Assembly (NCBI RefSeq): GCF_001640805.2
Contig: NC_066852.1
Location: forward strand, 1,819,245-1,883,244
Direction: 5' to 3'
Source of the DNA: Lates calcarifer
Lineage: Eukaryota; Chordata; Actinopteri; Centropomidae
Length of the DNA: 64,000 nucleotides
Of the stretch, positions 55,829 to 60,292 are shown in pieces; position 1 is the first letter of the stretch; the number at the start of each line of letters is the position of its first letter. The notes beneath the pieces were generated by a model. The model was not told where the DNA came from and ran no database searches. It worked only from the letters and a program-made list of their open reading frames with translations. The translations under genes and the position numbers were made by a program.

Positions 55829-58010
55829 TGTGTTTGGCTTGATCCATAACCTGACTGCTGGCCTGGCCTCTGGGAACAGGAAGTATGACATCACTGCCCT
55901 GACATTCAGGAATGTGGGAATGTCAGGCTGCCTGTTAACACTGCATGAGTAAAACACAGGCACAGAGCAAGCAGGATGGACACAACAGATAACTCGCTGC
56001 AGCCGAGTTATTCCATCGCTGAGGACTAAAGGCCACGCTCAGACTGACTTGAGCCCTGTGTGAAAAAATGCTGCTCAGCCACTCCACTGACGCACTGTTA
56101 TCCAGCAAATAACTCAAACCTGGCTCAACTTTGAAATAGTCCAAATCCAAGTGGCAAAACGCTGACATATCCTATCCATATTCAATTATATGCTTCAGGC
56201 TCCAAGATCAGTGGTGCCTACATTTCCCATGATGCAAATTCATAGCATCTTTTCATTAAACCCTCCCTGCCTGGTTAACACCCACACTCCACAGTGCCAA
56301 GATTGTTAAACCGGCTTTCTGTCTCAGATTTTATAATCTCCGAGCCTAAATTAAGATAACCCCACCCTGACACCATGAGTAAAATTAGTGGAGTGCTCCT
56401 TTAACTGCATCTTGTGAATGCACGGCATTAATTCCCAATGACACGCACAACCAACGCTCTGCAGGAACGCAGCACAGAAACAGTATCTATGACGCACACA
56501 TTAACGCGTGGTTAAAACACATACACTACATCAACGCATAAGAGGAATCACCTGCCGCTGAACCATTGGATCCATTTAATGGACAATGACAGCAAACTGC
56601 TCAGTGGGGTATTATCTCAACAACCCCAGGGGCTTCTGAGTGTGTCCAAGTCAAATGCAGAACACAGACACCCCAAGCCACAAGACCTGCACCTCTTTCC
56701 TCTGTGGCCTTTTCACTATTTCAGCCAAACTTTCTGCACATGCAGGCGATGAAAAGTTTACTCTCTCACCATATCCTGGATTCTGCAGGAAGCTTTAAGT
56801 TTGTCATGGCAAAATTAGTGGCTCAATAAACTGACACGGTCACAAACAGCAGTTTTTGGTGTTCACACGTCCGGACAACAAGCAAACAAGTCCCCCCCCC
56901 AACCAACCCCCTCCTCCTTCACTGTTGTTCCAATTCAACTAAATAAAACTAATCATTAATGAATCCAAGATGTCAGCCGTATAAAAGTAGCTTTCCAGAA
57001 TGTGTCGTAAGAAGGTTTAATTAGACACAGGCCACCGTGTTACACAAGCTGAAGCAAATGTGAAATAAGCATAAAAACCATGAGCTGGTGTCATTAGACA
57101 TGCGACAACTAAATATTAAAAAATCCTCTTTTCAAGGTCTCTGACTTAAAACTTATAGCAACAAGACAGATATTAGAAAGTATGACATGAAGCCAGAACA
57201 AATTATTTTGAGCTAATGAAGCTGGGATGAGCAGTCCCTTGAAAACTTCAGTTTAAAGCTCCTTCCTCATTCATCACATCTTCTTCCCAGCTAAGTAACG
57301 GTGCCATGGTGTCGCCAGCCCCCTAACAGAGATGTTGGCACACAGTTCCTGAGCCTGAAGCACAGTTTAAGACTGCTCGCCAGAAATTGGGAGAGAGCCG
57401 AGAAAGGAGCCAGAGCTGGAGGGAGAACGGCCCAGAGGAGCCCAGCTGCTGCCTGGGAAACCGAACCCGGACAGGCTCTGGCCCACGCTCTCTAACTCCA
57501 ACCCCTCCCATCTAATAACAAAACTCAAGTCTGCCTCTTGTTCTTTTTTCCCTCTCAATCTGCTGCCTTTTCCACCGTCCTTCTGGTGCACAGTTTGGGG
57601 AAAAATAAGTCAGTGGAGGAACGGTGAAATGGTATTAGTCACCCCCGCTGCACATTCCCCAAATATTTCCCACTGTTGATTTCAAAACAGTCACACATGT
57701 TCATGTTCTCGCTCTCGCACAAAGAGCGACAAGGGATTGACTACACACTCACTCACACACACTCACACTCACTCACACACATGCACATGCTGTGACACTC
57801 ACCCCGGTAGTGGAGGCTGTCATCGTGGTGGTTGTGCTGGTGGTGGTTCTCCAGAGCAGGGGGGCTGCTGGCACCCAGCTCTGCCAGTCTGCGGCTGGTA
57901 GCGGAGAGTTCGGAGCGGAGATTGGTCACTTCCTGACTGGCGGACTGGATGGCCCCATCAATCCTCTGTGCCAGCTGTTTGTTGTCTTCCATCATTTTAA
58001 GGATTTTCCC
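743..58010 (-). CDS. KAZN: Kazrin gene, thirteen recognised coding exons, 3' end outside window
   Basis: Kazrin is a cytoplasmic scaffold. In the family it binds periplakin, ARVCF-catenin and spectrin, modulates RhoA, and in its coiled-coil form links endosomes to dynein/dynactin; the long isoform adds liprin-like SAM domains. Here the joined exons give, from the MMEDNK start, a coiled coil (about residues 1-60 and 65-231), a Ser/Pro-rich linker (232-336), a basic KKKKEK stretch (about 347-352), then SAM1 (about 410-475), SAM2 (about 488-552) and SAM3 (about 575-642). All twelve introns have GT-AG ends and phases that match across each junction. The reading frame reaches 679 codons at position 743 and must continue past the window, since the family has a further tail of roughly 65-70 residues. 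A short isoform ends in exon 7. Identification rests on remembered similarity to vertebrate kazrin; I am very sure of the family. Confidence 0.97.
1023..1189 (-). CDS. KAZN: KAZN exon 12 (SAM3)
   Basis: The exon encodes residues 593-647, EFADNLQGKGIHGALMALDP followed by SFDTDAMAKALGIPSNKHM and HRHLYEEMKSLAVPH, completing SAM3. The acceptor is CTTTTCAG|GAGTT and the donor CACAG|GTAGAT, phase 2 out. Without splicing at this donor the frame meets a TAG at once. The RHLYEEM block ends the third SAM fold. Confidence 0.95.
1190..1661. other. Intron 11 of KAZN
   Basis: GT-AG intron of 472 bases between exons 11 and 12. I see no repeat or coding signal inside it. The neighbouring introns 9, 10 and 12 (2269-2481, 1764-2036, 837-1022) are shorter than 300 bases and contain only splice signals. 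Confidence 0.85.
1662..1763 (-). CDS. KAZN: KAZN exon 11 (SAM2-SAM3 junction)
   Basis: This 34-codon, phase-0 exon encodes ALQARRAKCEHQDRDTIVW and TCHRVMKWIRDIDLK, residues 559-592: a basic linker helix and the first helices of SAM3 (VW-x-x-x-RVMKWIRDIDL). The acceptor is TTTCGCAG|GCC and the donor CAAG|GTGGGT. It is one of the smaller exons and keeps frame if skipped, though that would destroy SAM3. Confidence 0.95.
2037..2268 (-). CDS. KAZN: KAZN exon 10 (SAM2)
   Basis: The exon encodes residues 481-558 and carries nearly all of SAM2: EMDHHWVATSWLSDVGLPQY, then SQTFQSHLVDGRVLNSL, SRRDLERFLNISDQFHQ and LLLAIQLLQML. The acceptor is TCTTTTAG|GCTAT and the donor AGAG|GTTAGA, phase 2 in and 0 out. 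DHHWV-x-x-WL and LVDGRVLNSL are hallmark kazrin/liprin SAM2 residues. Confidence 0.96.
2482..2600 (-). CDS. KAZN: KAZN exon 9 (end of SAM1)
   Basis: The exon encodes VLLGLTDEDLELGLGISNPI and HRRKLRLAIEDYRRAEGDQ, residues 442-480, completing SAM1. The DEDLELGLGI and HRRKLRLAI blocks are the typical SAM helix 3-5 signature. The acceptor is TGTTTAG|GTACT and the donor AAGG|GTGAGC, leaving phase 2. Confidence 0.95.
2721..2911 (-). CDS. KAZN: KAZN exon 8 (start of SAM1)
   Basis: The acceptor ATCCAG|ACTCTG completes an Asp codon and the exon reads SDSLTQQSLSDGEEQLDRL, QQAELTRNTCMSLWRAG, then AVQAWMEVVMGMPMYIRAC and SENVKSGK, residues 378-441. The donor is CAAG|GTACAC, phase 0. VQAWMEVVMGMPMY is the first helix of SAM domain 1, liprin-like. 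The pre-SAM Ser/Gln stretch is shorter than the mammalian one as I recall it. Confidence 0.95.
2912..3959. other. Distal part of KAZN intron 7
   Basis: Between the proposed short-isoform 3' UTR and exon 8 the sequence is AT-rich, with an A run near 3714-3731 and a T-rich stretch just after it. A partial CTCF-like core, CCACTAGGTGGAGCC, lies near 3254-3268, with A where the consensus has C. No coding signal is seen. Confidence 0.6.
3960..5427 (-). other. KAZN: Probable 3' UTR of the short KAZN isoform
   Basis: The stretch after the short-isoform stop is AT-rich, has no coding signal, and contains CA/CT-rich DNA next to the stop followed by long T/A-rich runs. In transcript sense there are Pumilio-type octamers TGTATATA (5171-5164) and TGTAAATA (5028-5021). 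Possible poly(A) hexamers are ATTAAA at 4391-4386 and 4114-4109, and AATAAA at 3965-3960. The true end is unknown; I give the most distal of these. The same bases are intron for the long isoform. Confidence 0.55.
5428..5598 (-). CDS. KAZN: KAZN exon 7, short-isoform terminal form ending DYYIEEDADW
   Basis: If the internal donor is ignored, the frame runs on through GTATPDYYIEEDADW to a TGA at 5428-5430, giving 56 residues in this exon and a protein of about 392 aa from MMEDNK. This acidic tail is the C-terminus I recall for the short kazrin isoforms, where it replaces all SAM domains. It is therefore a real alternative end rather than a chance read-through. The mammalian tail reads GTAPDYY; here a Thr is added before the Pro. 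Confidence 0.93.
   Translation of the reverse strand, partial: SMEDLEDQKRKKKKEKMTLGSLSRVFARGKQRKSLDPGLFDGTATPDYYIEEDADW
5475..5598 (-). CDS. KAZN: KAZN exon 7, long-isoform form (basic RKKKKEK segment)
   Basis: The exon begins CAG|TCC ATG and encodes SMEDLEDQKRKKKKEKMTLG, then SLSRVFARGKQRKSLDPG and LFD. An internal donor, GATG|GTACAG, ends it at 5475 in phase 1; the next acceptor at 2912 supplies AC, making Asp, and continues into the SAM exons. The KRKKKKEK run is a likely nuclear-localisation or membrane-binding basic patch. Use of this donor decides between the long (SAM) protein and the short one. Confidence 0.93.
5599..6348. other. KAZN intron 6, mostly a palindromic repeat
   Basis: A 750-base intron of which about two thirds is a fold-back repeat (5669-6168, listed separately). 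I looked here for the small mammalian exon GDSPGPVQK... and did not find it on the minus strand. Confidence 0.75.
5669..6168. repeat. Palindromic MITE-like fold-back element, copy 1
   Basis: The left arm (TTTGCTTTCTTGCTGAGAGT..., then TAAATATGAAGC...CAGCAGCCGG) reappears in reverse complement in the right arm (GCTAAGCTAAGCTAAGC...GTTTTCATCTAACTCC...AAAGCAAATT). The centre includes CTGTTTCCCCCTGTTTTCAG and TTTATGCTAAGC. I recognise this as a very common teleost non-autonomous palindromic repeat; the class assignment (MITE) is inference. It sits in the intron just upstream of the alternative terminal exon 7. Confidence 0.75.
6349..6482 (-). CDS. KAZN: KAZN exon 6 (Ser/Pro-rich linker)
   Basis: The exon encodes residues 292-336: AVVRISPCHSRQPSVISDAS, then an ADGDRSSTPSDINSPRHR stretch and THSLCN. 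The acceptor is CACCTCCAG|CTGTGG and the donor TGCAAT|GTAAGA, phase 1 in and phase 0 out. The sequence is dense in Ser-Pro and R-x-x-S sites typical of a phosphorylated disordered linker. Compared with the mammalian protein as I recall it, there is one extra Val after the split Ala codon. The next mammalian segment (GDSPGPVQK...) is not found between this exon and exon 7. Confidence 0.95.
6660..6840 (-). CDS. KAZN: KAZN exon 5 (linker, AKQSLATLTKDVPKRHSLAMP)
   Basis: The exon encodes residues 232-291, starting AKQSLATLTKDVPKRHSL, through NGSQEWVMQADLPLTAA and IRQSQQTLYHGH to TDRQ. The acceptor is TTCCTCAG|GCGAA and the donor CAGG|GTAGGC, leaving phase 1. The coiled coil ends here and a Ser/Thr/Pro-richer linker starts. 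KRHSLAMP has the shape of a basophilic kinase or 14-3-3 site (R-x-S), which is an inference only. Confidence 0.95.
6841..8142. other. KAZN intron 4
   Basis: A 1.3-kb GT-AG intron. It has T-rich and A-rich tracts and a short (AGAAG)n run near 7686-7707. No gene or recognisable transposon is seen. Confidence 0.75.
8143..8313 (-). CDS. KAZN: KAZN exon 4 (coiled coil, ESEDAVKAL)
   Basis: This symmetrical phase-0 exon of 57 codons encodes residues 175-231, from ESEDAVKALAKEKDMLE to KELEAELTM. The acceptor is TTCTTCAG|GAGAG and the donor CATG|GTGAGT. It is the last rod-forming segment; because it is a multiple of three with phase-0 ends, skipping it would keep the frame. Confidence 0.96.
8314..8797. 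other. KAZN intron 3
   Basis: A 484-base GT-AG intron. A short CA run follows the exon 4 acceptor side (about 8321-8331). The region 8560-8640 is AT-rich with no recognised feature. Confidence 0.75.
8798..8934 (-). CDS. KAZN: KAZN exon 3 (coiled coil, AMKADRKRL)
   Basis: The exon encodes residues 129-174, with the split Ala codon followed by MKADRKRLK, then QMQQLYTTLESREEQLR and NYDQHRK. The acceptor is TGTTGCAG|CTATG and the donor AAAG|GTAACA, giving phase 1 in and phase 0 out. It continues the coiled-coil rod and is very close to remembered mammalian kazrin, with conservative changes only (for example Thr-Thr in LYTTLES). Confidence 0.96.
8935..10835. other. KAZN intron 2
   Basis: A 1.9-kb GT-AG intron without recognisable transposons or genes. 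It contains one strong CTCF-type core at 9073-9087, listed separately. Confidence 0.75.
9073..9087 (+). promoter_or_regulatory. CTCF core-like motif
   Basis: CCACTAGGTGGCACT fits the vertebrate CTCF core CCASYAGRKGGCRSY at every position. It lies in intron 2, about 140 bases from exon 3. Motif match only; occupancy is unknown, and such motifs are also spread by transposons in fish. Confidence 0.45.
10836..11027 (-). CDS. KAZN: KAZN exon 2 (coiled coil, VLLREEV)
   Basis: The exon supplies residues 65-128 of the MMEDNK form: VLLREEVAQLQEEVHLL at the start, a QGG hinge, then an ELRVQL helix ending in AKEALQ. The acceptor is CTCCCTCAG|TGTTG and the donor CAAG|GTCAGG; entry and exit are both phase 1. 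Heptad-spaced Leu and Glu residues mark it as coiled coil, the region through which kazrin dimerises and contacts partners. All N-terminal variants of kazrin converge on this exon, so it is the common splice target for exon 1 and the candidate alternative first exons. Confidence 0.96.
11850..11975. repeat. Fragment of TTAATCGATTA-type fish repeat
   Basis: GATTAGCTGATTAATCAAGT...TTATTTAGTTAAC matches the degenerate ends of a common teleost non-autonomous repeat whose arms carry ATTAATCGATTA. Boundaries are approximate. Confidence 0.5.
11990..12480. repeat. Decayed CATGCTAGC-family fish repeat
   Basis: The segment contains CAGCCATGCTAGCTGCTAAA, AAATTTGACCTGATGCTGG, CATGCCAATCCAACTAAG, then TTGCTGAGATATTTTAATTT and ACCAAAGTGGTGGACC. 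These are successive landmarks of a widespread teleost repeat; a second, better-spaced copy is at 59925-60292. Confidence 0.65.
15787..15820. repeat. (TG)17 microsatellite
   Basis: Uninterrupted TG dinucleotides over 34 bases, followed by a GGTGGG-rich stretch. Confidence 0.97.
17565..17640. repeat. Short fragment of CATGCTAGC-family repeat
   Basis: GTGAGCATTTGGCCATGCTA, then GCATTTACCTCAAAGCAGCG and CTGTGCTG correspond to a landmark block of the same fish repeat as at 11990-12480 (GTTAGCATTTAGCTCAAAGC-like). Edges are uncertain. Confidence 0.5.
19394..19690. repeat. Palindromic MITE-like fold-back element, copy 2
   Basis: The left arm reads CAGTTTGACATTTTGGGAAA, then AGTTAGATGAGAAAGTCGAT and TAAATATG; the right arm reads TCTTTGTGCTAAGCTAAGCT, then TTCATATTTACCATACAGAC and ATGAGACTTGCTGACAG. 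It is the same family as 5669-6168 and better preserved on the left, with a shorter centre. Confidence 0.75.
19740..19776. repeat. Perfect 16-bp inverted repeat (hairpin)
   Basis: GTTCCACTGTTTGCCC (19740-19755) and its exact reverse complement (19761-19776) flank a 5-base loop, TTATG. It begins about 50 bases beyond the MITE copy at 19394-19690 and is directly preceded by a smaller palindrome CGTCCACTGGACG (19728-19740). No family known to me contains it. Confidence 0.9.
21040..21140. repeat. Fragment of TTAATCGATTA-type repeat
   Basis: GGTAGATTAACTGATAATGT followed by AGTTGCAGCTCTACCTC is the usual end of this teleost repeat family (…GATTAATCGTTGCAGCTCT…). Confidence 0.5.
21307..21333. repeat. 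(GAT)9 microsatellite
   Basis: Nine uninterrupted GAT trinucleotides. Confidence 0.95.
21490..21596. repeat. GTACAAGTACCT-type fish repeat fragment
   Basis: Contains GTAACTAGAGGTGTAAAGTA, GAAGTACAAGTACCTTAAAG and GTAAATGTACTTCACCACTG, the landmark blocks of a common teleost repeat that ends in ...TTCCACCACTG. Related fragments occur near 2395-2450, 39430-39545 and 45598-45710. Confidence 0.6.
21870..21960 (-). CDS. KAZN: Candidate KAZN alternative first exon (MRSEKEDGKA)
   Basis: On the minus strand an ATG at 21900, in a purine -3 context, reads MRSEKEDGKA and then meets a strong donor, GCCG|GTGAGT, at 21869. The 31 coding bases leave phase 1, which exon 2 requires, so the product would read MRSEKEDGKA-V-LLREEV. 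The surrounding 70 bases carry about seven CpGs, unlike the AT-rich intron around them. Mammalian kazrin has shorter isoforms whose own first exon begins MR and splices directly onto the VLLREEV exon, so this is probably the equivalent start. The 5' boundary (given as about 21960) is arbitrary; no TATA box is obvious. No transcript evidence is available to me. Confidence 0.65.
27230..27462. repeat. Fish interspersed repeat, left part (split by a LINE)
   Basis: The landmarks CATCCATCCATTATTTACAC, GGAGCCTATCCCAGCTGTCA, GCGGGGTACACCCTG, TTCACACCTACGAGCAATTT and CCCACACAGGCACAGGGAGA appear in the order of a repeat found throughout teleost genomes. It stops at GGGAGAAC; its natural continuation ATGCAAACTCCA reappears at 27869-27880, after an inserted element. 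Confidence 0.8.
27463..27865 (+). mobile_element. L2/CR1-like non-LTR retrotransposon 3' end
   Basis: The plus-strand frame reads RIQYKLLLITYKALNNLASS, then YLTDLLHCHSPSHCLRSADS, and after a stop ARAFTAAAPTLWNSLP and SLQTFKSLIKTHLFNLA. This is the conserved C-terminal signature of LINE ORF2 proteins of the L2 type (ITYKALN...YL.DLL...R.F..AAP.LWN.LP...FK..LKTHLF). It is followed by a typical 3' tail, CTTTGAGTGTCTTGAAAAGC then ACTATAGAAAT. It is 5'-truncated, carries stops, and is dead. Confidence 0.8.
27866..27882. repeat. Right remnant of the split fish repeat
   Basis: AACATGCAAACTCCA resumes the repeat interrupted at 27462. The bases AAC occur on both sides of the insert and may be a 3-base target duplication. 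Confidence 0.65.
30530..30600. repeat. Short fish repeat fragment (CATTTAGCAGACGC-like)
   Basis: TTTACATTTATATAAATTCA followed by TTTGGTGAACACTTCTGTCC and AAAGCCACGTATGAATGAG aligns by eye to the common fish repeat end (…CATTTAGCAGACGCTTTTAT…CCAAAGCGACTTAC…). Confidence 0.5.
34015..34320. mobile_element. Decayed non-LTR retrotransposon fragment
   Basis: GGTGGATGTGAAGCAGCCAA, GAGGCCACAGTTCTTAGCTG, TGGGAAGACCTCAGAATCCC and TGGAAAGAGCGACTTCTGGA match successive landmarks of a reverse-transcriptase-bearing repeat common in fish (the DVKRLGMRIS-like and GLGTPRDPPG-like region). Frames are broken. Family assignment is by memory and approximate. Confidence 0.5.
38665..38878 (+). pseudogene. Unidentified coding-like segment with poly(A) signal
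   Basis: After an acceptor-like TTCTCCACAG, an open frame runs to a TAA at 38858-38860, reading HVLHVPNDSCGPGCKLFQED, then GAEYNKHKYLLLEPVTDAG and LQKEFNKLQISS. An AATAAA follows at 38873-38878. The composition (balanced charges, few rare codons, clean end) resembles the C-terminus of a real protein more than the other chance frames nearby. I do not recognise the family. It lies antisense to KAZN inside its first intron. It could be a processed pseudogene, the last exon of a nested gene, or chance; I found no upstream exon. Confidence 0.3.
38985..39250. repeat. TTAATCGATTA-type non-autonomous repeat
   Basis: GGAGCTGCAACTACAGTATC, TTGATTGATTAATTCATTGT, TTAGTCTATAAAATACC, CCTAAAGATATTTATTCAGC and AAATGGAAGAAGCTG follow the order of landmarks in this common teleost repeat. 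Confidence 0.65.
39430..39545. repeat. GTACAAGTACCT-type repeat fragment (diverged)
   Basis: Repeated CTACTTTTACACTC...CTACATTTCTACACT...GCTACTTTTACTTTAGG and a terminal CTTCTTCCACCAC suggest a diverged copy of the family at 21490-21596, in reverse orientation. Confidence 0.35.
41528..41850 (-). promoter_or_regulatory. CpG-dense patch with candidate KAZN alternative first exon
   Basis: About twenty CpGs fall in roughly 300 bases, far denser than the flanking intron, which suggests a CpG-island promoter. On the minus strand it holds two ATG-to-donor segments in the phase needed by exon 2. The first is an ATG at 41558, with A at -3, reading MRQLPSTSDL up to CTCT|GTGAGT (exon end 41528). The second is an ATG at 41625 reading MNG up to GGAG|GTACGG (exon end 41616). 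Other minus-strand ATGs lie upstream in different frames and could act as upstream ORFs. A 244-codon plus-strand frame (41436-42170) overlaps the patch but resembles nothing I know and probably reflects the low stop-codon density of GC-rich DNA. Confidence 0.4.
45598..45800. repeat. Two adjacent fish repeat fragments
   Basis: ACAGTGGTGGAAAGTAAAGT with CACTCTAAGTACTGTG and AAATTCCACTACATTCACAG (45598-45710) is the GTACAAGTACCT family in reverse. It is followed by GTCGATCGTCAGAAAATGAG, TTTTTTGATAATGAATCAAT and CGTTTGAGTTGTTATTCCAA (45713-45785), an end of the TTAATCGATTA family. Confidence 0.6.
46805..46925. repeat. Possible fish interspersed repeat (AAAGGGGCAATTCACT)
   Basis: AAAGGGGCAATTCACTAATT, TACATGTCAAAGTGAATATA and TGTTGCACTGTGTCCTCTTT followed by GGCTCTGAGGGAGC resemble a block I associate with fish repeats. 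The match is by memory and partial. Confidence 0.4.
49140..49560. repeat. Diverged TTAATCGATTA-type repeat
   Basis: AAAGCTGAAAATTCAGACAT followed by TTAAGAGGCTGCAAG, AGTGAAAAATGCCCAAAGCC, and the terminal TTTTTCAGTTAATTAATCAA then CTAATTGTTTAAGCTTGGAG are in the expected order for a long but decayed copy in reverse. Confidence 0.5.
55787..55826. repeat. (TG)20 microsatellite
   Basis: Uninterrupted TG dinucleotides over 40 bases. Confidence 0.97.
57803..58010 (-). CDS. KAZN: KAZN exon 1 (first recognised coding exon, MMEDNK start)
   Basis: Translation from the ATG at 57995 gives MMEDNKQLAQRIDGAIQSAS and continues as a heptad-rich helix (residues 1-40), then a Ser/Pro stretch and a His/Asn/Asp-rich linker (residues 50-59, HHQHNHHDD). 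The donor is CGGG|GTGAGT at 57802, leaving phase 1. MMEDNK is the known kazrin start and two adjacent ATGs are present. The frame is also open upstream of it (GKILK), directly after an acceptor-like TCCTCAG ending at 58011. This segment may therefore be an internal exon of a longer N-terminal form, or the ATG may follow a 5' UTR in a true first exon; the sequence alone does not decide. The linker differs from the Gly/Ala-rich one I recall in mammals. Confidence 0.93.
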
Positions 58011-58293
58011 CTGAGGACCAAATCCACACAGAGCAGCATGGTGTCAAGTGGAGCATGAGAGGGGGTGAAGCTAAAACCCTTTCCTCCTCCTCTTATCCCC
58101 CTCTTCTCCTCCTCCTCCTCCTCCACCTGTGCTTCTTCTCTCACAGTTTACTTTGGACATATACAAAAAAAAAAAAAAAGCCAAAATGCCGGTTCCTCTC
58201 CTGTTCTCCGCTGAGCAGCACAGAGATGATGTCTACCTGTTACTGCACAAAGAATCACATCTGTGTGGCCAAGCACCACACAGGCAGTGAAAG

Positions 58294-58330
<37 letters not shown>

Positions 58331-58530
58331 GTGCAGGGCAAAGGAGAAAAGGAGTGAGCGCGGGAGAAAAGAGAGGAAGAGCGAATGCGGAGAGAGCAGA
58401 GAGGGGAGAGGAAAAAAAAAAGACAGAGGAGAAAAAGAGATGCAGCCCAGCGGGCGGAGGAGAAAGTGAGTGCTCCCGCCGAGGAGAATGTGCTGTGAGC
58501 AGCTGCTCTCAGAGAGGACCCAGCACACAC
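58011..58530. promoter_or_regulatory. Sequence immediately upstream of KAZN exon 1 (5' UTR/promoter or intron)
   Basis: In transcript sense this stretch contains a CA-repeat (reverse of 58296-58328), pyrimidine-rich tracts and a few CpGs near 58360-58490. It ends at an acceptor-like TCCTCAG next to exon 1. It could be the 5' UTR and core promoter of the MMEDNK transcript, or intron upstream of it. No clear TATA box or initiator can be assigned. Confidence 0.35.
58296..58328. repeat. (TG)16 microsatellite
   Basis: Alternating TG over 33 bases, about 290 bases upstream of exon 1; it reads as (CA)n in the KAZN sense. Confidence 0.97.
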
Positions 58531-59924
58531 TGAGATGACATGCAGCCTTTTAAATGGACTGTACCATGTGCTGGAGGACCAGGGGAGAGGTTGGGGAGTG
58601 GGGGGGTGGACGCAGTTGGACTGAGCTGCTCTCCACCAACTCTCTAACTACAGTTGTGTATCCCACACCCTATGGAGTCTGTAATGAGTTAGCAATCGGG
58701 TCTGTAATAGTGGGAATAAGTACAGATTGTTTCTCTCCGTGTCCCTGCACTCAGAGCTTGGCAGCAGAATTAAACACTTGGACAAGCACTTGTCAAACCC
58801 TCTATATCTTTTCACTCCCGCTCCCACTCACCCTTCCTCCCTCTCACTTGCACACACCCGCTGTCTTTTTGTCTCCCCCCCCCCCCCCTTTTTTTCATTC
58901 CATTATATATTCATCTCTTTGTCCTGGGAAAGCTCACCCCCACATCGGGTGGAAGGGGAAGGGGGCTGGCTCAAGGCGCCCAAAGGGGAAAAACATTTCA
59001 ACTCTGAGAGCAAACTTAGCAGAGGACACAAGCAGAGACCTCTAATGGGCTAAATACAAAGAGGAGAGGCCCGCAGAATTACAATCGAGCTGTGGCAAGA
59101 ACATAGCGGAGCTTTACTTCTTTGATCAAAAACAGTTGGAAGGATTATATTTCAGCTTATCTGTGGGGCCTACAAACAAACAACACTGCCATCAATTCTT
59201 ATCTGTACAGCTGTAAAATTCCATTACACGCACAAAAGGTTAGATATGGGGGGGGGCCGTTCATCTTAACTTAAAACAATCCTGGATATTGCTGAGCCAT
59301 CACAACTTTGAATCTGCATTTGACATTTCATTTCCCAAGTAAGAAAACACATCCTGTCTCTGGCAAGAAACTGAGGTAGATGAGTGATACATCACCCCGA
59401 CTCTGTCACCCGTGGTTTGGGTGATAACGGCTCAATGCTCATTGGTATTCACACAATGGCAGATAGAGACAAACAAAGATGGCACAGTGAGCATGCAAGA
59501 CTGATGACTGAATGAGACAATTTGGTAGTTACACCAGTAGTTTGGACACTGCATCCTGCTTTGTAATGAAGTCTGTACAGTGACAGCGTTAGAGATAATC
59601 TGTGACTGTCAGACAGGGACCCATTAGTGTTCAGCTCATTCAGCTTTTGTACCCAGGAATACTTTTTTACAGTATTATTTGCTTTGAGGTGTTTCCTGAC
59701 ATGTCAGGTACTTCATGCAGTCTGCATATCATAGAAGTGGTGAAATTGTTAAGTCTTTCAACAGCAATTTTAATAATTGAGTAATTATTTTAGTCATGAA
59801 TCAAACACTTGCTGCTTTCAACTCTTCTGATGTGAAGATCTGCTGCTTTTCACAGTTATATCATTGCAAACTGAATATCTTTGAGCTGTGGACTGATCAT
59901 TTAACAGCACACGGCCACGCTCAC

Positions 59925-60292
59925 AATGTCAATGCTAACATGCTGATGTTTAGCAGGTGTAACGTTCACCGTGCTCAGCAAACTTATTTTAGCATGCTAG
60001 CACATTTGCTAACAAGCACCAAACAAAAAGTGCAGCTGAGACTGATGTGAATATCATTAGTTTTTTATGTTATTTACTCCTAAAGCAAAATACTGGTCAA
60101 ATTAAAATTTGATCTGATGATGGTTCCATGGCTTTATGATCAGGCTTAGATCAAAGTCAACAGGCTTGATTCTCTGAGAATCATTAATGTCTGCACCAAA
60201 TTACATGTCAATACATCCAGTACTTGTTGAGATATTTCAGACCAACTGACCGATGTTTAGCATTCCTGTAGCCACACTGTTAGCATGCTTAA
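59925..60292. repeat. CATGCTAAC-family fish repeat
   Basis: ATGCTAACATGCTGATGTTT with AGCAGGTGTAACGTTCACCG, TTTTAGCATGCTAGCACATT, AAATTTGATCTGATGATGG, GTCTGCACCAAATTACATGT then CAATACATCCAGTACTTGTT and GAGATATTTCAGACC form the ordered landmarks of a very common teleost repeat. It is the best copy in the window. Confidence 0.75.

Larger units (their letters stand above)
41851..57802. other. KAZN intron 1, distal 16 kb
   Basis: Non-coding sequence between the 41.5-kb CpG patch and exon 1. Repeat relics, a (TG)20 run, a possible CpG-rich ORF at 51.84-52.36 kb and individual motifs are listed separately. The rest has no feature I can support. Confidence 0.6.

Noticed and set aside
58890..58915. 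TATATATT as a TATA box for a KAZN promoter
   Set aside because: It lies next to C and T homopolymer runs, with no initiator or CpG support and nearly 900 bases from exon 1; not convincing.
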